Source: JAKLIX01 sp964605655
GTDB lineage: Bacteria > Bacteroidota > Bacteroidia > Bacteroidales > CAIXZF01
Direction of reading: 5' to 3'
Length of the DNA stretch: 64,000 nucleotides
Assembly (NCBI GenBank): GCA_964605655.1
Contig: CAZSDK010000002.1
Coordinates: forward strand, 124,001-188,000
Positions within the stretch are counted from its first letter, which is position 1. Each line of letters starts with the position of its first letter. The position numbers were made by a program, and so were the translations under genes. Shown piece by piece: positions 31,826 to 40,972 of this stretch. The notes below the pieces were generated by a model, which was not told the origin of the DNA, made no database searches, and worked only from the letters and a program-made list of their open reading frames with translations.

Positions 31826-34309
31826 TCAAAATGAGAACCACAGCGTAAACCGGAATCCGAATCTGGAAATATTCGCATGGTCGAGATAGGATAGACGCCA
31901 TACCGCATCCACCCTGAGCACCTTGAAAATATTCTCCACCCCGGCACCGGCCTCGAAATAGGGCTTGTGCAACAGGTGCAGCTCCTTGGGGAACCTGGCC
32001 AGGCTGCTGACCTTGGCAGAATCCTGTATACTGCCGACCAATCCCTTGACCCAGGCCACCTCCCGCCACTTGAGTTTGCGAAACAAAGGCACATGGTTGA
32101 ACATCAGTCCTTCAAAATGATGGGTATAGTACCCGCTCACATACCGGTCGCTCACAAACTCATAGTAATTCATGGAGTTAAAGGCATACTCGTCGAAGGA
32201 GAAGGTCTCATTGCCCTCATGGAGTTTCATCAATGGGAAAGGAATATTACCCCATATCCTTCCTGATTCAACGATGTATTTCGACCAGCCGAGAGCCCCG
32301 ATATTAAACCAATGCTCCAGGGTCAGCTGGAGCTTGTGATATTCATAGTCGCTGTGAAGGAAACGGGGAATGCCGTATGAGTAGCGTATGTTAAGGATGG
32401 GATATTTAGCACCCAGGCTGCTTCTTTCGAACTCACCCATCACCACCTTTTCCTTGTAAGCGAGCCTGGTGTCGAGACTAACCTCTGATGTCGCGAGGGA
32501 AGCCTGGGGATGATAGGTTTTTTCACCGGCATCATAAACCTGGAACACCGTGCTGCCTACCGAAAGGATGGACCGCCGGGTGAAGGTCAGACGGTTCATC
32601 AGGCCGTTGAACCATTCATGTTCATAATATCCCTTGAACTCCTCGACCATCGAGAGTTTGTCGGAAGGCTGACGCCTGAAAAGTGCAGCCAACAGGAAGT
32701 CTTCACGGAAGGCAAACTGACTCTGTCCCAGTTGCTCAATATCATACTTATAATCAAGTTCCAGGGCACGTCTCGGATTCTTTCCGAACATATACAAAAC
32801 GCCCCCGCCGTATTTAAATTTCTGATCATAGGTACCATAGGCGACATGCCCGCTGAGCATCACCTTCTTACTAAATTCATTGCTGGTCCTGCCCCCGAAC
32901 CTGAACCTGCCACCTTCCAGTTTGTTGAAACTGATCAGTGACATATACGGCCCGTACTCAAAATTATCTTTGATATAATACCCGGTGGTCACCATCTTAA
33001 CGATGTCCACATAGGTCCTGAACGCAGGCATGGACTTGAGTGTATCGATCATGTGGTAGATCGTCTTCTCATCCTTGGTCAGGCTGTCATGACGGGTCTC
33101 ATTCCAATAATTGGCATCCCTTTCCAGGCTTTCGTCCTCCACGATGATATTGGTTGCTGATGCATAAAAATCATCCGTCCTGGGGGTATTGAAAACAAAG
33201 TTCCGGTAAGAAGTCGACTTCCTCCCGTAAAAGCCCATGGTGGATTTGGCATCCTCAACCACATTGAAATCAGCGACGATGTTGTCTTTGGTGAGCATCC
33301 ACTGCTTGTGGTCGATATAATCATACTCCTGGTCCACAACGAGATCGTTGATGAAGTTGATGTTGGCGTCTTCGGCGATCTTCATGTCGACTTTGCGAAC
33401 CCCCCAACTGGTGTCATTCACCCAGAAACTCCCGGTAAAGGTCAGCTCCTGCGGCCTGCGGGGCTTGTACATGATCTTGTAGCACCAGAGGTTGCCCAGG
33501 AAAGTGCTGTCGACCAGGTAGTACTTGTAATAGCCCAAACCAAAATTGGCCACCGGGCTCACAAAATTCTTCTGAAAGATTTGAATATAGTTGTCGTATA
33601 TATTGACATTTTGAATGACATCTCCCAGGAACTGGCTGACACTCTGGTTTTTGATGCCCGAAACCTTGGAAGCCTTAATGATCTCTATCTCTGTCTTGGG
33701 AGCCTTCCGGAAGAAGACGTCCGATACCGTTTCTGAAAGGAAGATGGGCAGGTAAGCCTTCCCGTTGATGGTGGAGGTGTCGAGGTTATCGAAGATGAAC
33801 TGGAATGGTTTGAAGAGCTTTCTGTTCTTGAATTTCTCAGAGATGTTGTTGGCGTCGAACTGTATCTTGGTATAGGCCTCATACTGGTAGAAGTTCAGTT
33901 TTTCCCGGTCGTTGTTCTTTTTATTTTCAATGATTTTTTTCAGGATGATCTCTGCCGGATTCTCGCCGGGAAGGATGATCACTTCCTTCAGCATCACGTT
34001 GGCAGGAACCATTTCGAAGTTCAAGGTCTGGAACTTTCCTTTGATGACCTTCCGTTTTTGTGGAACATAACCCAGGAAAGAGGCGATGAGGGTATCAGAG
34101 AACACTTTAGTCTCGATGGAATACTCCCCTTCAAAATTGGTCTGTGTTCCGGCAGAAGTATTTTTCAGGACGACATTGACAAAAGGCATGGGTTCCCTGG
34201 TCTCGGCATCTATCACTTTACCCATGATCTTGGTGGTCTGGGCCGGGAGCAGGTATCCCCAGGCCAGTAGGACCATCAGCAGTATATACTTGGTATGATT
34301 ATGTTTCAT
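31826..34309 (-). CDS. DUF5686 outer-membrane protein with carboxypeptidase-like regulatory domain
   Basis: An 827-residue protein from the ATG at 34309. Signal peptide (ILLMVLLAWGYLLPAQ), then a CarbopepD_reg-type beta-sandwich at about 25-110 (MGKVIDAETREPMPFVNVVLKNTSAGTQ, ASFLGYVPQKR), then the DUF5686 region with a helical part (ENPAEIILKKIIENKKNNDREK) and a large C-terminal barrel (alternating aromatic strands to the terminal FRFTLWFSF). Such proteins resemble TonB-linked barrels without a plug. Function unknown; location in the outer membrane is a strong inference. It ends 27 bp before lptB. Confidence 0.85.
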   Translation of the reverse strand: MKHNHTKYILLMVLLAWGYLLPAQTTKIMGKVIDAETREPMPFVNVVLKNTSAGTQTNFEGEYSIETKVFSDTLIASFLGYVPQKRKVIKGKFQTLNFEMVPANVMLKEVIILPGENPAEIILKKIIENKKNNDREKLNFYQYEAYTKIQFDANNISEKFKNRKLFKPFQFIFDNLDTSTINGKAYLPIFLSETVSDVFFRKAPKTEIEIIKASKVSGIKNQSVSQFLGDVIQNVNIYDNYIQIFQKNFVSPVANFGLGYYKYYLVDSTFLGNLWCYKIMYKPRRPQELTFTGSFWVNDTSWGVRKVDMKIAEDANINFINDLVVDQEYDYIDHKQWMLTKDNIVADFNVVEDAKSTMGFYGRKSTSYRNFVFNTPRTDDFYASATNIIVEDESLERDANYWNETRHDSLTKDEKTIYHMIDTLKSMPAFRTYVDIVKMVTTGYYIKDNFEYGPYMSLISFNKLEGGRFRFGGRTSNEFSKKVMLSGHVAYGTYDQKFKYGGGVLYMFGKNPRRALELDYKYDIEQLGQSQFAFREDFLLAALFRRQPSDKLSMVEEFKGYYEHEWFNGLMNRLTFTRRSILSVGSTVFQVYDAGEKTYHPQASLATSEVSLDTRLAYKEKVVMGEFERSSLGAKYPILNIRYSYGIPRFLHSDYEYHKLQLTLEHWFNIGALGWSKYIVESGRIWGNIPFPLMKLHEGNETFSFDEYAFNSMNYYEFVSDRYVSGYYTHHFEGLMFNHVPLFRKLKWREVAWVKGLVGSIQDSAKVSSLARFPKELHLLHKPYFEAGAGVENIFKVLRVDAVWRLSYLDHANISRFGFRFTLWFSF

Positions 34310-34341
34310 CAATGCTTCTTCCCCGGGACTGTGATAGAAGG

Positions 34342-35307
34342 CTACAATATTCCTTCCCTCAGAATATCATGTAAATGAATCACTCCCAGGTAGGTATCCT
34401 GGTCTACAACAAGTAACTGTGTGATATTGTTGGAACGCATCTTTTGCAGGGCATCCACCACCATCTCCTCGGGATGTGTCAGTTTGGGATGAGGGGACAT
34501 GATCTCGCGGGCGGTCACCCGGTCCATGTCCTGCGTTTTTTCAAGCATTCGTCTCAGGTCGCCGTCGGTGATTATCCCTACCAATGTTTCGCCTTCAAGG
34601 ACGGCCGTGCAGCCCAGTCTTTTGGAGCTGATCTCGAGGATGATCTTTCTCAGGGTCTCTCCTACGGTGACTTTGGGTACTGCATTGCGTGTAAAAAGGT
34701 CTCCTACCTTGAGGTACAGTTGTTTCCCGAGAGAACCTCCGGGATGAAATTTTGCAAAATCCTGCGGGGTGAATCCCCTGCAATCAAGCAGACATACTGC
34801 GAGGGCATCTCCCATTACCAATTGTGCCGTAGTGCTGGAAGTAGGTGCCAGGTTATTGGGGCAGGCTTCCCTGCGTACCGTGGTGTTGATGATCATGTCG
34901 GCATGCCGGGCCAGGTATGACTCCGTGTTTCCCACCATGCCGATCAGGGTAATGTTCATCATCTTCAGGAGCGGCACCAGCATTTTTATCTCAGGAGTAT
35001 TTCCTGATTTGGAAAGACAGATCACCACATCTCCCTGTTGGATGCTCCCCAGGTCACCATGAATGGCATCGGCAGCATGCATGAAAACAGAGGGTGTTCC
35101 GGTGGAATTCAGGGTGGCAACTATTTTGGTGGCTATGTTTGCACTTTTTCCGATACCGGTCACCACTACCTTTCCCTTACAATGGTATATCGCGGTCACA
35201 CTTTTTGCAAAACCCTCATTCAGATAGTGTTGCAGGTTCCCGATGGCCTCGGTCTCCAGCTCCAGCGTCTCTTTCGCTATTTGAAGTATTTCCTCTTTCG
35301 ATTTCAT
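34342..35307 (-). CDS. kdsD: Arabinose-5-phosphate isomerase KdsD
   Basis: Converts ribulose 5-phosphate to arabinose 5-phosphate, the first step towards KDO of lipopolysaccharide. The 321-residue protein (ATG at 35307) has an N-terminal SIS domain (VVTGIGKSANIATKIVATLNSTGTPSVFMHAADAIHGDLG, CLSKSGNTPE) and a C-terminal CBS pair from about residue 205 (RMLEKTQDMDRVTAREIMSPHPKL). Both are standard for KdsD. With lptB, uppS and the permease, it belongs to the LPS-related set in this window. Confidence 0.93.
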   Translation of the reverse strand: MKSKEEILQIAKETLELETEAIGNLQHYLNEGFAKSVTAIYHCKGKVVVTGIGKSANIATKIVATLNSTGTPSVFMHAADAIHGDLGSIQQGDVVICLSKSGNTPEIKMLVPLLKMMNITLIGMVGNTESYLARHADMIINTTVRREACPNNLAPTSSTTAQLVMGDALAVCLLDCRGFTPQDFAKFHPGGSLGKQLYLKVGDLFTRNAVPKVTVGETLRKIILEISSKRLGCTAVLEGETLVGIITDGDLRRMLEKTQDMDRVTAREIMSPHPKLTHPEEMVVDALQKMRSNNITQLLVVDQDTYLGVIHLHDILREGIL

Positions 35308-35427
35308 CGGTATGGTCAAAATATTGTCCTCTAAGTTTCTGATCCTATGGACTTTTGCTCTCCTTCTTTTTTTTCCTAACCATTCTTGTTAGAAAAAAAA
35401 ATTTGTGGCAAAGGGCATTTTTTTGTT

Positions 35428-35435
35428 TATATTTG
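35428..35435 (+). promoter_or_regulatory. -7 box (TATATTTG) for recQ
   Basis: An exact TAnnTTTG match; a TTTG at 35402-35405 lies 22 bp upstream and could be the -33 element. The recQ ATG is 113 bp downstream, so the leader would be long compared with other genes here. Confidence 0.45.
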
Positions 35436-35548
35436 TATTAAAGGGAAATATCGATATTTATTACTATTAAAAATAATCGCGTTTCCTTTCAGTTATTATT
35501 AGTTATAATCTACACCAAAGGTAGTCATTTATTTTTCTGCTGAACGCC

Positions 35549-37747
35549 ATGACTGTGAAGACAGACTATCCACTGAACCAGATACTGAAAAAGATCTTTG
35601 GCTTTGAGAGCTTTAAGGGTAACCAGGAACAGATCATCCATAACCTTCTGGAAGGCAAGGACACTTTTGTGATCATGCCTACCGGCGGGGGGAAATCCAT
35701 GTGTTTCCAACTGCCGGCAATGATATCCGAAGGGACAGCCATCATTATTTCTCCCCTTATCAGCCTGATGAAGAATCAGGTAGACGCTATCCGCACATTT
35801 GGTTCCGACAAGGGAGTAGCCCACTTCCTTAATTCCTCACTCAGTAAAAATGAGATCTCTGAAGTAAAGAACGACATCATCACGGGGAAGACCAAGCTCC
35901 TGTATGTTGCTCCTGAGTCTCTTACAAAGGAGGATAATATTGACTTTCTGAAAGACATCAAGATATCCTTCTATGCCATCGATGAAGCTCATTGTATCTC
36001 TGAATGGGGTCATGATTTCAGGCCTGAATACAGGAGACTCAGACCCATCATCGATGCCATAGGACAGAAAGTGCCGGTGATGGCCCTTACGGCTACAGCC
36101 ACTCCCAAGGTCCAGCAAGACATATTGAAAAACCTGCAGATGACCAAAGCTACCGTCTTCAAATCATCCTTCAACAGGCCTAACCTGTATTACGAAGTAA
36201 GACCGAAGACGAAGAATGTGGTCAAGGATATCATCAAATTTATCAAGCTGAATACGGGCAAATCCGGTATCGTTTATTGCCTCTCACGAAAAAAAGTGGA
36301 GGAGATGGCGGCCTCCCTGCAGGTAAATGGCATCAAGGCGCTTCCCTATCATGCAGGCATGGATTCAGTGACAAGGGCACAAAATCAGGATAAATTCCTC
36401 ATGGAAGAAGTGGATGTGATCGTCGCCACCATCGCCTTCGGTATGGGAATCGACAAGCCTGACGTCCGGTACGTGATCCACTTCGATATCCCCAAAAGCC
36501 TGGAAGGTTATTACCAGGAGACCGGCAGAGCCGGCAGAGACGACGGTGAAGGAAATTGCATCGCCTTTTACAGCTTCGATGACATACAGAAACTGGAGAA
36601 ATTCATGAAGGGTAAACCTGTCGCAGAACAGGAGATTGCCCGTCAACTCCTTCTCGAAACAGAGTCCTATGCCGAATCATCGGTTTGCCGGAGAAAACAG
36701 CTCCTTCATTATTTCGGTGAGATCTTCGATGAGGCTCATTGCCAGAACTGCGACAATTGCATCCATCCTAAAGCTAAATTCGAAGGGAAGATCTATGTCC
36801 AGATGGTGCTGGAGGCCGTGCAGGAAGTCAAACAACAGTTTAAAGAAAAGCATATCGTCAATATCCTGATGGGGAAATCCTCCACCTCCATCAAATCTTA
36901 TAAACATCACAAACTGGCTTCCTTTGGCAAAGGTGCCGACAAGGATGAGAGGTTCTGGACTGCCGTACTACGGCAGACACTGATCGAAAGGTTGCTGGTA
37001 AAAGATATTGAGAACTACGGCCTGTTGAAGATTAGTCCTGAAGGGGCTGCCTTCATGAAAAGCCCTGTTTCCATCATGCTCACACAGGACCATGACTTTG
37101 ACAAGGAGGAGGAGGAGGACTTCTTTGCCGGTGCCGGCAGCCGGACCAGCACCACCGACAAAACCCTGTTCACGCTGCTCAAAGACTTACGGAAGGAGAT
37201 CTCCCGGAAAGAAAAGCTCCCGCCTTTCGTCATCTTCCAGGATCCTTCCCTGGAAGATATGGCCATTCAGTACCCCATCAACCTGGATGAACTGAAACAG
37301 ATCACCGGGGTGGGCGCCGGCAAGGCCCAGAAGTACGGAAAACCATTCGTTGAACTGATCAGGCAGTATGTAGAAGAAAATGAGATCACCCGGCCTATGG
37401 ACCTGGTCGTCAAATCACCAGTGAACAAATCAGGCCTCAAAGTCTATATCATTCAAAATATTGACCGGAAAATTGCCCTGGAGGATATAGCCTATGCTAA
37501 AAATCTTACCATCGATGAATTGCTCACCGAGGTGGAAAGCATCGTGGCCTCCGGCACCAAACTCGACATGAATTACTATGTCAACGAATTTATTGATCCC
37601 TACCACCAGGATGAGATCTTCGAGTATTTCAGATCTGCTGAATCTGACTCTATTAAAGAAGCCCTTGCCGAACTGGGTGAAGATGAGTTTACGGAAGAGG
37701 AGATACGGATCATGAGGATCAAATTTATGTCGGAACTGGGTAACTAA
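35549..37747 (+). CDS. recQ: ATP-dependent DNA helicase RecQ
   Basis: A 3'-5' DNA helicase for recombination and repair. In 732 residues: motif I PTGGGKS at 44-50, motif II DEAHCISEWGHDFRPEY from 145, motif VI QETGRAGRD, the four-Cys zinc-binding segment (CRRKQLLHYFGE ... CQNCDNC), a winged-helix RQC part and an HRDC domain at about 540-610 (LPPFVIFQDPSLEDMA). The tail beyond HRDC (about 120 residues) is longer than in E. coli RecQ (~610) and looks helix-turn-helix-like (ALEDIAYAKNLTIDELLTEV). It is followed closely by the OmpH-like gene. Confidence 0.95.
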   Translation: MTVKTDYPLNQILKKIFGFESFKGNQEQIIHNLLEGKDTFVIMPTGGGKSMCFQLPAMISEGTAIIISPLISLMKNQVDAIRTFGSDKGVAHFLNSSLSKNEISEVKNDIITGKTKLLYVAPESLTKEDNIDFLKDIKISFYAIDEAHCISEWGHDFRPEYRRLRPIIDAIGQKVPVMALTATATPKVQQDILKNLQMTKATVFKSSFNRPNLYYEVRPKTKNVVKDIIKFIKLNTGKSGIVYCLSRKKVEEMAASLQVNGIKALPYHAGMDSVTRAQNQDKFLMEEVDVIVATIAFGMGIDKPDVRYVIHFDIPKSLEGYYQETGRAGRDDGEGNCIAFYSFDDIQKLEKFMKGKPVAEQEIARQLLLETESYAESSVCRRKQLLHYFGEIFDEAHCQNCDNCIHPKAKFEGKIYVQMVLEAVQEVKQQFKEKHIVNILMGKSSTSIKSYKHHKLASFGKGADKDERFWTAVLRQTLIERLLVKDIENYGLLKISPEGAAFMKSPVSIMLTQDHDFDKEEEEDFFAGAGSRTSTTDKTLFTLLKDLRKEISRKEKLPPFVIFQDPSLEDMAIQYPINLDELKQITGVGAGKAQKYGKPFVELIRQYVEENEITRPMDLVVKSPVNKSGLKVYIIQNIDRKIALEDIAYAKNLTIDELLTEVESIVASGTKLDMNYYVNEFIDPYHQDEIFEYFRSAESDSIKEALAELGEDEFTEEEIRIMRIKFMSELGN

Positions 37748-37758
37748 ACACCAATATT

Positions 37759-38511
37759 ATGACCGAAAACGAAGAAGAGGCCCCTGGCACACCGTCTCAG
37801 GAGGTTGAGAATGAAATTACTCCACAGGAGGAGTGGTATGAGTTGTCAGAGGAAGAGATCAACCCTCAACCCAAAAAGAGTATCACCAGGCTGCTGCCCT
37901 GGCTTGGCGTTCTTGCCCTGGCAGGAGTGATCGCCCTGTTTATCTGGGTCTATACTACTATGACTTCTATCAGCGGGAAGGAACCGGTCCCTCCTGTACT
38001 GAAAAATTCCACAACAGGCGGACTTAAAATAGCCTTTGTGAATTCTGACTCATTAAAAGCTCATTATCAGCTTGTTGAAGACCTGCAAAAAAAGCTTGAG
38101 GCAAAATACTCAAGCCTGAGCAACGATATGAACAGCAGGCAAACCGCCTTGGAAACCAAGGCCACGGACCTCCAGTACCAATTCGATGCCAAGAAGATCT
38201 CGATGGAGGAAGCCCAGCGGCTTGATGAATCACTCCAGATCGAAGGCCGGAAGCTGCTCCAGCTGAAACAACAGTATTCCGATAATATGGCCGCTGAAGA
38301 AGAAAGGCTCAATATGGTCTATGTCGACAGTATCAATAATTTCCTCAAACGACTCAATAAAAAGTACCAGTTTGACTATGTCTTGGGATATTCCAAAGGA
38401 GGTGGTATTCTTTTTGCACGCGATACGCTTGACATTACGCCCTTTGTCGTCGAAGGACTGAACAATGAGTACTACAAAATATACCCCGATTCGAAGAAAA
38501 AGGACAAATGA
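37759..38511 (+). CDS. Membrane-anchored OmpH/Skp-like protein
   Basis: A 250-residue protein: an acidic cytoplasmic N-terminus of about 40 residues (EEEAPGTPSQEVENEITPQEE), one hydrophobic segment at about 44-65 (LLPWLGVLALAGVIALFIWVY), then a periplasmic OmpH-like part (IAFVNSDSLKAHYQLVEDLQ, a coiled-coil, YDYVLGYSKGGGILFA). Unlike the two OmpH proteins at 11 kb it has no cleaved signal peptide, so it should stay tethered to the inner membrane. The following gene overlaps it by four bases (ATGA). Confidence 0.85.
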   Translation: MTENEEEAPGTPSQEVENEITPQEEWYELSEEEINPQPKKSITRLLPWLGVLALAGVIALFIWVYTTMTSISGKEPVPPVLKNSTTGGLKIAFVNSDSLKAHYQLVEDLQKKLEAKYSSLSNDMNSRQTALETKATDLQYQFDAKKISMEEAQRLDESLQIEGRKLLQLKQQYSDNMAAEEERLNMVYVDSINNFLKRLNKKYQFDYVLGYSKGGGILFARDTLDITPFVVEGLNNEYYKIYPDSKKKDK

Positions 38512-38846
38512 GATACTTCCTGGTCTTAATGGTGTTCTTGCTGTTGACTTCTGCATGCAAGAAGAAAGTTGACAGCACCGGCCCTATCATTCCCGGAAAG
38601 CAAATGGCAGCCATTCTTGTGGATTTCCAGCTGACAGAAGCAGCCCTGTTCCAGGCCAGTCAGCAGCAACCCAACATTCGTCCTCTTGCCGATCAGTACT
38701 ATGCCACCATTCTGAAGAAACACGGGATCACCCTGGACCAGTTCAATGAAAGCATGGCTTACTACAGAAACCATCTCGACAAACTGCAGCTGATCTATGA
38801 GGAGGTCCAGGACAGCCTGACAGAACTGCGGTTAAAAACAAGGTAA
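38508..38846 (+). CDS. DUF4296 lipoprotein
   Basis: A 112-residue protein with a signal peptide and lipobox (LLLTSAC, Cys17), followed by an all-helical DUF4296-type region (MAAILVDFQLTEAALFQASQ, KHGITLDQFNESMAYYR). It overlaps the OmpH-like gene by ATGA and is translationally coupled to it. Function unknown; expected location is an outer- or inner-membrane-anchored lipoprotein. Confidence 0.85.
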   Translation: MRYFLVLMVFLLLTSACKKKVDSTGPIIPGKQMAAILVDFQLTEAALFQASQQQPNIRPLADQYYATILKKHGITLDQFNESMAYYRNHLDKLQLIYEEVQDSLTELRLKTR

Positions 38847-38850
38847 GGGA

Positions 38851-39261
38851 TTATTGCCGGGTATAGACCGAATGGATGGTATCCAGGTCAGCCCCGTCGT
38901 TCACATAGTAGGTCCAGTTGATCACATTGTTGTTCAGTGTACCCGAACCCCTTATTTCGAGCGACTTGGTAAATGTCTGCGTGGGCAGGGTGATAGTGGA
39001 ACTGGTTACAATGGCATAGGGTTTTATCTGGAAATCGTAGAAATTGCTGATGAAAACCTGGCTCGAGTTATCGGGGTTGGCCGTGATCTGAACATAGTAA
39101 ACCGCAAGCTTCTTATTGCTGTCCTGCACTTTCCAGGTCCCTGTGTAATTATCCCTTGGATCCACATTAAGGGCATTGTCATCATCGGGATTACAACCTG
39201 ATAAAAGTAAAGTCCCTATGATCAGGGAAAGAATAACGACAGATACCGGACTTTTTTGCAT
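38851..39261 (-). CDS. Small lipoprotein, lipocalin-like
   Basis: A 136-residue protein with lipobox GTLLLSGC (Cys at about 23). After an acidic linker, it has beta-strand-rich sequence (YTGTWKVQDSNKKLAVYYVQI, FDFQIKPYAIVT variants, NNVINWTYYVNDG) like small lipocalin-like domains seen in Bacteroidota. I cannot name a family. It converges on DUF4296 with 4 bp between stops and is the last gene of the minus-strand run from porU. Confidence 0.75.
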   Translation of the reverse strand: MQKSPVSVVILSLIIGTLLLSGCNPDDDNALNVDPRDNYTGTWKVQDSNKKLAVYYVQITANPDNSSQVFISNFYDFQIKPYAIVTSSTITLPTQTFTKSLEIRGSGTLNNNVINWTYYVNDGADLDTIHSVYTRQ

Positions 39262-39279
39262 GACAGGAAAAGTAAGTCC

Positions 39280-40077
39280 TTAGCGGTGAATATACTTAAT
39301 GACCGATAAGGTTTGTGTTTCATTGTAGAAACGAACAAAATACATGCCAGGTTCCTGTTTGGTCAAGGGGATCCTGATTTGTTGAATTCCCTTTAACACT
39401 AGGAGATTGCGATCTTGCTGAACCACGGTACCTGTGAGGGAGAGGATGTCGACACCCAGTTTCATGGCATCAGGCGACTGCACCCTGAGTACCAGTTCCC
39501 CGGACACCGGGTTCGGCTGTGGGCTCCAGACCCTGAATTCTTTTTCTTTCACCACCGATGGTTTCACCCCTGCAATAATCCCGGTGGAAGCGGTGATGAT
39601 GCTGTCGAGGTTCTGCTGGCTCGGCGGGAAGATCTGCTGTTGAAGGATAAGCCGGTTGGGTGCGATCAGTACCATGGTGGGCCAGCTCTGTATGTTGTAC
39701 CCATTGAGGGAAACTGTATTCCCGTGCCCATTCAGACCGCTGACTGTGGGAAAGGTTATTCCGTACAAGGAATCAAACGTGGCAACACCTTCATTATCAT
39801 CACCATAATTGATACCCAAAAAGAAAACGTTCAGCTGATTGGAACCAAAATCCTCGTACGACTGCTGAATTTCAGGTGCATAGGTCACGCAAGGCCCGCA
39901 GGAGGTGGTGAAAAAGTCGAGCAGCACATATTGGTTGTCATCCAGAATATTGTACAGCTGGTAAGTATTCCCGTGAATATCTTTTACATTGAAATCAGCG
40001 GCGGTATCCAGAGTGGTCTGTGCACTCAAATACAGCACATTGATCATAAAAAATAGGGTAAGAATGAACTTCCTCAT
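39280..40077 (-). CDS. TlpA-like thioredoxin-fold protein with T9SS type A tail
   Basis: A 265-residue exported protein: signal peptide at 1-19; a thioredoxin/TlpA domain with the redox pair Cys60-Gly-Pro-Cys63 (TTSCGPCVTYAPE) and the cis-Pro segment SWPTMVLI; and a type A sorting domain starting at PQPNPVSGELVLRV (about residue 185). The tail predicts export beyond the periplasm, where most TlpA proteins act. It is 30 bp downstream of deoC. A role in maintaining disulfides of other T9SS cargo is an inference. Confidence 0.85.
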   Translation of the reverse strand: MRKFILTLFFMINVLYLSAQTTLDTAADFNVKDIHGNTYQLYNILDDNQYVLLDFFTTSCGPCVTYAPEIQQSYEDFGSNQLNVFFLGINYGDDNEGVATFDSLYGITFPTVSGLNGHGNTVSLNGYNIQSWPTMVLIAPNRLILQQQIFPPSQQNLDSIITASTGIIAGVKPSVVKEKEFRVWSPQPNPVSGELVLRVQSPDAMKLGVDILSLTGTVVQQDRNLLVLKGIQQIRIPLTKQEPGMYFVRFYNETQTLSVIKYIHR

Positions 40078-40107
40078 AGGTCATAGTTCTGATTAATGTC
40101 ATACATC

Positions 40108-40968
40108 TCAGGTAAAAGGTGCCAGATACTTCTTATCAATAGTCTCAGTCAGCCGGCTGGCTCCTATTCTGAACAGACCAGGGTTCAGCCATTCGTCGCC
40201 CAGAATTTCCCTGGTTAGAAGTAAACAATTCATGGCCACTCCTGGTTCAGCGATACCACCTGAAGCTTTCACACCTACCTTCTTTCCCGTTTTATTATAA
40301 AATTCATGCACACAGTCCAAGATGACCAACCAGGCTTCCTCCGTGTAACCCTGCTTTCCTTTTCCCGTAGATGTCTTGATAAAATCAGCCCCAGCTTCCA
40401 ATGCGATCTCACAGGCGCGGGCGATGAGGCCGGCACTGTCAAGGTCACCCGTTTCCAGGATCACCTTTAAGGTATGCGAACCACATTTTTCCCTGAAGGA
40501 AGCCACTTCTTCATAAACATCCTGAAAAACACCCGACATTAGCTTTCCCCGGGTAATGACCATATCGATCTCACCGGCTCCGTGCTCTATGGCATAAACG
40601 GCCTCCTGCAAGCGTATTTCCAGGGGTGAGAGTCCCGTAGGAAAGGCACCGGCCACACAGGCCGTGCGTATGCCACTCCCTTTCAGCTCTTCAGCAACCA
40701 CAGAAGCAAACACCGGATATACGCATACACCGGCCACCTGCCCTTTGGGTATATGCCGGTTCCCAAGATCAAGAACCTTTCTGCAGAATATCCTGATGCC
40801 CTCCTCATGATCGAAAGAATTCAGGGAGGTATGATCGATACAGGAAAACAACAGCTCCCACCCTTCCCTGCCAGGTTCCGTACCAGAGTACCTGGCCAGA
40901 ATCTGAGCCGCTTTATCCCGGTAATAAGGGAACCCTCTGTTCCCTATGTTGTCAAAATGAAAGTCCAT
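40108..40968 (-). CDS. deoC: Deoxyribose-phosphate aldolase
   Basis: Splits deoxyribose 5-phosphate into glyceraldehyde 3-phosphate and acetaldehyde during nucleoside catabolism. The 286-residue TIM barrel has CIDHTSLNSFD near the start, VCVYPVFA, VAGAFPTGL, and the Schiff-base Lys in DFIKTSTGKG followed by KKVGVKASGGI. The length (longer than E. coli, 259) fits the larger DeoC subgroup. It lies 4 bp downstream of the PorU-like gene. Confidence 0.94.
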   Translation of the reverse strand: MDFHFDNIGNRGFPYYRDKAAQILARYSGTEPGREGWELLFSCIDHTSLNSFDHEEGIRIFCRKVLDLGNRHIPKGQVAGVCVYPVFASVVAEELKGSGIRTACVAGAFPTGLSPLEIRLQEAVYAIEHGAGEIDMVITRGKLMSGVFQDVYEEVASFREKCGSHTLKVILETGDLDSAGLIARACEIALEAGADFIKTSTGKGKQGYTEEAWLVILDCVHEFYNKTGKKVGVKASGGIAEPGVAMNCLLLTREILGDEWLNPGLFRIGASRLTETIDKKYLAPFT

Positions 40969-40972
40969 AATT

